Shown in pieces: positions 58,123-64,000 of a DNA stretch of 64,000 bases. The notes below the pieces were generated by a model. That model searched no databases, was not told where the DNA came from, and saw only the letters and a program-made list of their open reading frames with translations. This DNA comes from Acinetobacter parvus DSM 16617 = CIP 108168 (GTDB lineage: Bacteria; Pseudomonadota; Gammaproteobacteria; Pseudomonadales; Moraxellaceae): positions 486,752-550,751 of the forward strand of contig NZ_KB849212.1 in NCBI RefSeq assembly GCF_000368025.1, read 5' to 3'. A program made the position numbers and the translations under genes. Within the stretch, counting starts at the first letter, position 1. Each line of letters begins with the position of its first letter.

Positions 58123-59499
58123 TTACTGAAGACGCAAACCAACAATTGCACGTTGCCCCTGACGGATAATCACAATACGGGCCACACTATTTTTTGGCAA
58201 TGCTGCAATTGCCTTAGCAAATGCCTGACTATTGGCAACAGGTGTGCTGTTGACTTGTACAATCACATCCCCCGCAACCAGATTCGACAATGAAGCCAAA
58301 CCACCACGTTTCACCTCACGGACCAAAGCACCACCATTAACATTTAAACGGCTTTGTTCAGCTTCCGTCAAGTCACGGATATTCATACCCAAGCCATTGG
58401 TTGGATTATTTTTATCCTCAGCCGCAGGTGTATCATCTGGCGCCACACTTAAAGTCGCAGAAATTGTACGGATCTTGTCATCTCTCAGAACTTCCAGCTG
58501 GATGGTCTGGTTTGGTGCAATACGGTTTAAGCGATAAATCAGGTCGCTGGTACGGCTAATGCTATTACCATCCAGTTTTAAAATGACATCACCTGGTTTT
58601 AGGCCTGCTTTTTCAGCAGGAGATTTTGGCGAAACCTGATTAATCAATGATCCTTCTGGTTTTGGCAGTTTATAGGCATCGGCCAAGTTGCGGTCAATAT
58701 CCTGCAACATCACCCCCAAATAAGAACGCGTTACCTTACCACTGGTTTTCAGCTGCTGCACAACATCCATCGCCACATCAATTGGGATAGAGAAAGACAA
58801 GCCCATATAACCACCCGTACCACTAAAGATACGCGAGTTTACACCCACTACCTCACCACGCTGGTTAAACAATGGACCACCAGAGTTGCCTGGGTTTAAG
58901 GCTGCATCGGTCTGAATAAATGGAACTGACGTTTCACCACTCATATTACGTGACTTTGCGCTGACGATGCCTGCCGATGCTGAGTAATCAAAGCCAAAAG
59001 GAGAACCTATCGCCAACACAGGTTCACCCACTTTTAGCTGATTTGAATCACCAATTTTCAGTTCAGGGAAACTCGCGCCATTCACTTTTAGCAAGGCAAT
59101 ATCAGTGCGCTCATCACTTCCAACTAAGGTCGCATCAAGCTCACGACGGTCATTTAAGGTAATGGTAATACGTGAGGCATCGTCAATGACATGACGATTG
59201 GTTAACAGATAGCCATCCTTGCTGATAAAAAACGCACTGCCGTAAGCCGTTTTTTCCTGTGGCCCCTGCTGTTGGGGAATAATCACCTGATTACCAAAAA
59301 AACGGCGTAAAATTTCGGGAACCTGTTGCTGCAACAACTCTTCCTGAGTCATTTTCTTCACAACATTCACACTCACCACAGCAGGGCTAACCTGCTCAAC
59401 GAGACTTGAAAAATCTACTGGCGATGCAGCATTGACTTGAGCAGCTGCCACCGTAAATACCGCAGCATACATTCCTTGTTGTAAATAGCGACTTTTCAT
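58123..59499 (-). CDS. DegP/MucD-type periplasmic serine protease
   Basis: A 458-aa HtrA-family protease-chaperone. The signal peptide (about 1-24, AAAQVNAAS) is followed by the catalytic domain with the His, Asp and Ser motifs TNRHVIDDAS, DERTDIALLK and NPGNSGGPLF. Two PDZ domains come next (about 255-345 and 365-455), the DegP/MucD layout. It degrades misfolded envelope proteins. mucD-type genes usually follow algU-mucABC, which are absent here. Linkage to lepA is as in other Acinetobacter. Confidence 0.92.
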   Translation of the reverse strand: MKSRYLQQGMYAAVFTVAAAQVNAASPVDFSSLVEQVSPAVVSVNVVKKMTQEELLQQQVPEILRRFFGNQVIIPQQQGPQEKTAYGSAFFISKDGYLLTNRHVIDDASRITITLNDRRELDATLVGSDERTDIALLKVNGASFPELKIGDSNQLKVGEPVLAIGSPFGFDYSASAGIVSAKSRNMSGETSVPFIQTDAALNPGNSGGPLFNQRGEVVGVNSRIFSGTGGYMGLSFSIPIDVAMDVVQQLKTSGKVTRSYLGVMLQDIDRNLADAYKLPKPEGSLINQVSPKSPAEKAGLKPGDVILKLDGNSISRTSDLIYRLNRIAPNQTIQLEVLRDDKIRTISATLSVAPDDTPAAEDKNNPTNGLGMNIRDLTEAEQSRLNVNGGALVREVKRGGLASLSNLVAGDVIVQVNSTPVANSQAFAKAIAALPKNSVARIVIIRQGQRAIVGLRLQ

Positions 59500-59863
59500 G
59501 AAGCAAGAACCTACATACTGATGATCAAATAAAATTCAAGATTATGTTTTTATCACAACCCTAGCATTCTTTTCGTAAAAATATGTTTATATTTTCAAGG
59601 TATACAACGAAATAGAATGGCAGAATGTGAATAAATTGTGGAGTTCCACCTCAATCTTCACTCTCAGCCATGTTTTACCATGGGAAGCCTTAAAAAAAGA
59701 TTAAAACAGTGTTCCAAATCGTAATTGACCTATATTTATATAGATCTGCTAAATTATGGCAAGCAATTAAAATAAACTTATTCGCTAAAATTTCATTCAA
59801 TTCCAGGCAGATTGGCACTTGCCTTTTTCATTAAAAAGCGTTGTCATTAGCGAACGTTTGAAA
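59500..59863. other. Divergent gap between degP and nadB
   Basis: AT-rich with no gene. TTGACC (59725-59730) and TAAATT (59750-59755), 19 bases apart, could be a weak nadB promoter on the plus strand. No clear NadR/NrtR-type operator or riboswitch is visible. Confidence 0.35.
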
Positions 59864-61510
59864 ATGAAGCAGATCGTCATGCCTGATTTAGAAACAATTC
59901 ACCATTTTGATGTGATTATTGTAGGCAGTGGTGGTGCGGGCCTAAGCCTCGCACTCTCTTTACCGAGTCATTACAACATTGCAATTTTGGCAAAGGCGGC
60001 GCTCACGGAAGCCAGTACCTTTTATGCTCAGGGCGGTGTTGCTGCGGTACTGAACGAGACTGATTCCATTCAACAACACATTAGTGACACGATGATTGCA
60101 GGCGCACATTTATGTGAAATGGATGCCGTCAAACATACCGTTGAGGGTGGCAAACCCTCTGTTGACTTCCTGCTGAAACAAGGTGTGCAGTTCACACTGG
60201 ATGATGACGAGCAATTACACCTTACCCGTGAAGGGGGGCACTCGCAACGCCGTATCATCCATTCAGCGGATGCAACAGGCAAAGCAATTTCAACCACATT
60301 GGTTGAACGCGCCAAAGAACGCGACAACATCACCATTTTTGAAAATTACATTGCAATTGACCTGATCACCTTGCATAAACTTGGCCACCAGAACCAGCCT
60401 AACCGTGCAATTGGCTTATATGCCCTGGATGAAAGTGCTGAACAGGTTCATACGTTTCTAGCCCCTTTCACCGCTTTGGCTTGTGGCGGTGCAATGAAAG
60501 CCTATCTATATACCTCAAACCCTGACATCGCAACGGGTGATGGTATTGCAATGGCCTATCGTGCGGGTTGCCGTGTTGCCAATATGGAATTCAACCAGTT
60601 CCACCCAACCTGCTTATATCATCCCAAAGCACGTTCGTTCCTGATTACTGAAGCAATGCGTGGTGAAGGGGCTTATCTGCGTTTACCTGATGGTGAACGT
60701 TTTATGCTGCGTTTTGATGAACGTGCCGAACTTGCCCCCCGTGATATTGTGGCCCGTGCCATTGACTACGAGATCAAGCGTTTGGGTATCCGCCATGTAT
60801 GGCTGGACATTACCCATAAATCACCAGAGTTTATTACCGAACACTTCCCTACACTCTATGCACGCCTGCTAGAGCTTGGTATTGACATTACCAAGGACAT
60901 GATTCCTGTTGTACCTGCTGCCCACTATACCTGTGGTGGTGTGATGGTAGATTCCAGCAGCCACACCGATTTGACAGGTTTGTATGCCATTGGTGAAACC
61001 TCCTACACAGGTCTACACGGTGCAAACCGTATGGCGAGCAACTCCTTACTTGAGTGCTTTGTGTATGGCATGAGTGCGGCGGAAGATATTGAACAGAAAT
61101 TTGATGAGGGCTTTAAATTCCCTGAGGTTCCTGCGTGGGATGAATCACAGGTCACCGATGCGGATGAAGATGTGGTGATTCTGCAAAACTGGGATGAATT
61201 GCGTTCAACCATGTGGAACTATGTGGGAATTGTACGGACGACCAAACGTTTACAACGTGCCCTGCACCGTATTGAAATGTTAAAACGTGAAATCACGGAG
61301 TATTATCAGGACTATCGTGTCAGCAAGAACCTGATTGAATTGCGTAATCTGGTGCTTGTTTCTGAGATGATTGTTCGCTGTGCCATGCAACGCAAGGAAT
61401 CCCGTGGTCTGCATTACACGCTGGATTATCCTGAACTCTCCAGTGAAATTCGTAAAACTGTTCTGACACCACCAAATTTTGCAGTGGAACAGCCATTGGT
61501 GAATGAGTAA
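59864..61510 (+). CDS. nadB: L-aspartate oxidase
   Basis: NadB oxidises aspartate to iminoaspartate, the first step of de novo NAD synthesis. The 548-aa FAD protein has VIIVGSGGAGLSLALSL near residue 15. TFYAQGGVAAVL, REGGHSQRRIIH, ATGDGIAMAYRAGCRVANME and FHPTCLY follow. PAAHYTCGGVMVDS and GLHGANRMASNSLLE, both with conserved catalytic residues, are intact. The true start may be 59864 or the ATG at 59879 (543 aa). No clear ribosome site. nadA/nadC are not here. Confidence 0.95.
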   Translation: MKQIVMPDLETIHHFDVIIVGSGGAGLSLALSLPSHYNIAILAKAALTEASTFYAQGGVAAVLNETDSIQQHISDTMIAGAHLCEMDAVKHTVEGGKPSVDFLLKQGVQFTLDDDEQLHLTREGGHSQRRIIHSADATGKAISTTLVERAKERDNITIFENYIAIDLITLHKLGHQNQPNRAIGLYALDESAEQVHTFLAPFTALACGGAMKAYLYTSNPDIATGDGIAMAYRAGCRVANMEFNQFHPTCLYHPKARSFLITEAMRGEGAYLRLPDGERFMLRFDERAELAPRDIVARAIDYEIKRLGIRHVWLDITHKSPEFITEHFPTLYARLLELGIDITKDMIPVVPAAHYTCGGVMVDSSSHTDLTGLYAIGETSYTGLHGANRMASNSLLECFVYGMSAAEDIEQKFDEGFKFPEVPAWDESQVTDADEDVVILQNWDELRSTMWNYVGIVRTTKRLQRALHRIEMLKREITEYYQDYRVSKNLIELRNLVLVSEMIVRCAMQRKESRGLHYTLDYPELSSEIRKTVLTPPNFAVEQPLVNE

Positions 61511-61524
61511 TTATATTTATTCGA

Positions 61525-61556
61525 TGTAAAACAGCTTCTAAGCAAGCTGTTTTACA
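61525..61556. terminator. Bidirectional terminator between nadB and tmk
   Basis: A 13-bp perfect stem TGTAAAACAGCTT with its complement and a six-base loop. The tmk stop codon is inside the loop, so the 3' arm of the tmk-side hairpin lies immediately past the stop. Confidence 0.75.
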
Positions 61557-62149
61557 TAATTTAGGGCGTCTTCAAACACAAGCTCAGCATTCTGTGTGGC
61601 ATCCAGTCGCTTAATCCGTTCAGGTTCAGCCTGCCACAAGCTTTCATATCCTGTCCGCACCTTGGTAAAGAAGCTCAGCTTTTCCTGCTCAAAACGATCC
61701 AGTGCCCCACGCTCTCTGGCACGGGTCATACCCAGTTCAATCGGCGCATCCAACCAAAAAGTAATATTCGGCATATGGGAAACGAAAGTCTGGTTAAGTA
61801 GCTGCAATTTTTTCTGACTTAAACCACGCCCAGCACATTGATAGGCAAAACTGGCATCGGTAAAACGGTCACTTAACACAATCTTGCCAGCCTCCAAAGC
61901 TGGAACAATCACCTGCTGTAAATGTTGCGCCCGTGCCGCATAAATCAATAACAGCTCAGTATCATGGCTCATTTGTTCTTCATGATTCACCGCCAACAGC
62001 AACGAGCGAATCTGTTCCGCCAATGGCGTTCCACCTGGTTCGCGGGTGAGCTGCACCTGTTTACCCTGCTGTTCAAAGTACTGGTGAATTTTGCGAATCA
62101 GCGTGGTTTTGCCCACACCTTCCGTTCCTTCAAAACTAATAAACATCAT
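61538..62149 (-). CDS. tmk: Thymidylate kinase
   Basis: Tmk phosphorylates dTMP to dTDP. The 203-aa P-loop kinase has FEGTEGVGKTTL (residues 6-17), LTREPGGTPLAEQIR, LSDRFTDASFAYQCAGRG and the lid region RERGALDRFEQE. It starts with an ATGA overlap with the mltG stop, so translation is coupled. In the mltG-tmk-holB gammaproteobacterial string, holB would be expected next but nadB is there instead. Confidence 0.96.
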   Translation of the reverse strand: MMFISFEGTEGVGKTTLIRKIHQYFEQQGKQVQLTREPGGTPLAEQIRSLLLAVNHEEQMSHDTELLLIYAARAQHLQQVIVPALEAGKIVLSDRFTDASFAYQCAGRGLSQKKLQLLNQTFVSHMPNITFWLDAPIELGMTRARERGALDRFEQEKLSFFTKVRTGYESLWQAEPERIKRLDATQNAELVFEDALNYVKQLA

Positions 62150-63222
62150 TCACCCTGATTTTTCTTTGAACGTAACACAGTTAAATATTCCTGTACCGCA
62201 CGGTTATGCTCTTCCAACGATGCTGTAAATTTATGTCCACCATTGCCTGTGGCAACAAAATAAAGATTTTTTGAGTCATCTGGATGCATGGCAGCCTCAA
62301 TTGCTTTTTTACTTGGCAAAGCAATTGGCGTTGGTGGCAATCCGTTAATAGTATAGGTGTTATACGCTGTTGGGGTACGTAAGTCATTACGGGTGATATT
62401 CCCTTTATATTGATCACCCATGCCATAAATCACGGTTGGGTCTGTTTGCAGACGCATTCCGATTTGCAGGCGACGCACAAACACACCTGAAACCTGTTGC
62501 AACTCACTGTCCAGACTGGTTTCCTTTTCAATAATCGAAGCCATGATCAATGCTTCATACTTATCTTTGTAAGGGAGATTCGCCGCTTTATTTGCCCATG
62601 CCTCATCCAGTGATTTCATTTGACGGCGGTATAAATCGGTCAGGATTTTTTTGTCCGTTTCACCTTTTGCGAAGAAATACGTATCAGGTGCAAACAAGCC
62701 TTCTGGATGTGAATATGGAATGTCCAGCTCCTTAAGCAATTGATCCTGTGGCAAATCCAGAATGGTTTTGCTGACATTTGGGTCTTTTTTAAGATTCTGA
62801 ACCAGTTGCTTAAACGTTGTTCCCTCAATCACCAGAATACGGTTCATCTGTGCATTTTCAGCATTCGACAACATATCCAGCACCTGACGAACACTCATGC
62901 CATGAGTGACTTCATACACACCCGCTTTCATACTGTCATGAATCATGAACTTCTGGTACAGCTTTAATATTATCGGAAAATTCACCTTATTTTCTTTTGC
63001 AAGACGGTCAATAAATCTGGAATAGGTATCGCCCGAAGAAATGACCAAAAGCTGTTTCTTGCCCTCAACAGGATAATTCTTAAACAGGCTTGTGCCCACA
63101 ATGCTCAACAGGATGACAAGTAAAATAATGATCGCGCCCAAAAATGCTTTCACTGGAAATCTGGATTTCGGCGTGGCTTTCGGTTTTTTATTGCTTTTGC
63201 TTGAATTTGGCGGCTTTGGCAT
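62146..63222 (-). CDS. mltG: Endolytic murein transglycosylase MltG
   Basis: MltG cuts nascent glycan strands and limits their length. The 358-aa protein has a basic, Pro/Ser/Lys-rich cytosolic N-terminus (about 1-25), one membrane helix (about 27-46) and a periplasmic YceG domain. The catalytic Glu is in MASIIEKETSLDSE near residue 225, followed by RLQIGMRLQTDPTVIYG and INGLPPTPIALPS. An ATG at 63222 is preferred over a TTG at 63231 that would overlap pabC. It is coupled to tmk by a four-base overlap. Confidence 0.95.
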   Translation of the reverse strand: MPKPPNSSKSNKKPKATPKSRFPVKAFLGAIIILLVILLSIVGTSLFKNYPVEGKKQLLVISSGDTYSRFIDRLAKENKVNFPIILKLYQKFMIHDSMKAGVYEVTHGMSVRQVLDMLSNAENAQMNRILVIEGTTFKQLVQNLKKDPNVSKTILDLPQDQLLKELDIPYSHPEGLFAPDTYFFAKGETDKKILTDLYRRQMKSLDEAWANKAANLPYKDKYEALIMASIIEKETSLDSELQQVSGVFVRRLQIGMRLQTDPTVIYGMGDQYKGNITRNDLRTPTAYNTYTINGLPPTPIALPSKKAIEAAMHPDDSKNLYFVATGNGGHKFTASLEEHNRAVQEYLTVLRSKKNQGE

Positions 63223-63223
63223 A

Positions 63224-64000
63224 TTAATCAATCTGGTTCAGTTTTAAAGTTTTAAATAAATCAAGACAAGGTTGTTGCTCTAAAGCTCGATCATGAAATC
63301 GAACAACCGCTTTCATCGGGTGCAAGGCATTACAGAAAAATAGGCTTTGAATCTGCCCAAGCTCATCTATTCCAATATAGCGTTGCTCACATTCAATCTG
63401 TGATTGCTGCATTCGCGACAGGATAGTTGCCCGCATGACACCGTGCACGCCATTATAACGAAGTTCTGGCGTAATCCACCGTCCATTTATACGAATAAAA
63501 CAATTACTGCTCACGCCTTCAACAATATAACCCTGTACATCACTGACCAATGCCTCAAGCCAACCCTGCTGGTCTGCTTCCTGTTTCAATAACACCTGTT
63601 CCAAACGGTTCAGGGTTTTTAAGCCCACCAGATTCGGCATGGTCAGGCCCAAAGCACGATTTAGCATGCCACTGGCAATCCATTCAGGCTGGAAAGCCTG
63701 CAATGTGGCTGGATAATACCAAAGGTAAATATCGGCGGGATGCAAAGGCAAGCTATAGCCACGGTTTCCCTCTCCACGACTAATCACGATCTTTAAGGTG
63801 CCGTTTAAGCTTGAATGCTGTTGTTGCAACTGCTCGATTGATTTTTCAATTTGAGATAAATCAGCATCCAGACTCAGGTTCTGGCAAGCTAGTTTTAAAC
63901 GTGCAAAGTGCAATTCTTTTAGTTCAAAATTTTCCTGAAAAATACGTGCTGTGGTAAAGCAGCCATCTCCATAGTGAAATGCCCGATCAAGTAAAGGAAT
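63224..64000 (-). CDS. pabC: Aminodeoxychorismate lyase (partial, runs off the window)
   Basis: PabC makes 4-aminobenzoate for folate by releasing pyruvate from aminodeoxychorismate. It is a PLP fold-type IV enzyme. Sequence continues in frame to the window edge: IPLLDRAFHYGDGCFTTARI at the truncated N-terminus is the family's start region, so only a few residues are missing. SSNCFIRINGRWITPEL and GVHGVMRATIL are the later landmarks. The PLP lysine, normally near residue 140-160 (here a VEGVSSNCF neighbourhood), cannot be pinned by eye. mltG begins one base before its stop. Confidence 0.9.
   Translation of the reverse strand: MPLLDRAFHYGDGCFTTARIFQENFELKELHFARLKLACQNLSLDADLSQIEKSIEQLQQQHSSLNGTLKIVISRGEGNRGYSLPLHPADIYLWYYPATLQAFQPEWIASGMLNRALGLTMPNLVGLKTLNRLEQVLLKQEADQQGWLEALVSDVQGYIVEGVSSNCFIRINGRWITPELRYNGVHGVMRATILSRMQQSQIECEQRYIGIDELGQIQSLFFCNALHPMKAVVRFHDRALEQQPCLDLFKTLKLNQID

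Noticed and set aside
45709..59499. Two HtrA proteases as a duplicated or split gene
   Set aside because: The DegS-like protein has a membrane anchor and one PDZ domain, the DegP-like one a signal peptide and two PDZ domains. Both are complete and 11 kb apart, the normal pair in gammaproteobacteria.
1..64000. CRISPR array, integron or complete insertion sequence
   Set aside because: No regularly spaced short repeats, no integrase or transposase gene, and no further IS-type ends besides the 326-bp element were seen in the window.

Overview
This window looks like chromosome from the genus Acinetobacter (Moraxellaceae, Gammaproteobacteria). The protein sequences, the moderate-to-low GC content and the gene neighbourhoods fit that genus: lepA-lepB-DUF4845-rnc-era-recO-pdxJ, prmA-(zinc ribbon)-fis-purH-purD and rpsB-tsf. 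I cannot name the species from sequence alone. Most of the window is core housekeeping DNA. There is no prophage, no CRISPR array and no complete insertion sequence.

Layout. 0-1.4 kb: csrA, rnhB and a small lipoprotein. 1.8-4.5 kb: a purine permease followed by an adenine deaminase gene of the PA0148 type. A 326-bp transposase-less IS200/IS605-type element has cut that gene in two. 4.8-12.7 kb: an iron/redox locus with a decayed TonB-receptor tail, an intact TonB receptor, a membrane-anchored NADPH-type flavoreductase, a PepSY membrane protein, an ApbE-DUF2271 fusion and a secreted DUF4198 protein behind a Fur-like box. 12.8-15.1 kb: an SMR efflux pump and mnmG. 15.4-21.4 kb: a secreted protein, prmA, a zinc-ribbon protein, fis, purH and purD. 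22-24.7 kb: a MetQ-MetN-MetI transporter. 24.8-26.6 kb: an unknown gene translationally coupled to a histone-deacetylase-fold hydrolase. 26.9-31.5 kb: gloB, a 68-aa gene, an SAH riboswitch, ahcY, metF and rsmE.

31.6-40.2 kb: a PAS/degenerate-GGDEF/EAL protein, maeB, cca, tsf and rpsB. 40.4-45.5 kb: map, a frameshifted OmpW-type gene and a nitrate locus (NarK-type transporter plus porin). The nitrate locus has a sigma-54 promoter and a leader with two hexaloop hairpins of the kind ANTAR antiterminators bind. 45.7-50.2 kb: a DegS-like protease, a Nif3-like protein, sodB, two identical tRNA-Asn genes in a 102-bp direct repeat flanking one small secreted protein, and a frameshifted peroxiredoxin-like gene. 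50.2-59.5 kb, all minus strand: miaE, pdxJ, recO, a lipoprotein, era, rnc, DUF4845, lepB, lepA, a thioesterase and a DegP/MucD protease. 59.9-64 kb: nadB, tmk, mltG and pabC, which runs off the window end.

How the parts connect. One-carbon/methyl metabolism is well represented: MetQNI brings in methionine, SAH-controlled AhcY clears the product of methylation, and MetF makes methyl-THF. Purine supply appears as purH/purD for synthesis and a permease/adenine deaminase pair for salvage, the latter broken here. The most unusual material is the ApbE-DUF2271/PepSY/flavoreductase/TonB locus, the MITE in the deaminase gene with its possible TnpB guide-RNA capacity, and the nitrate leader RNA.
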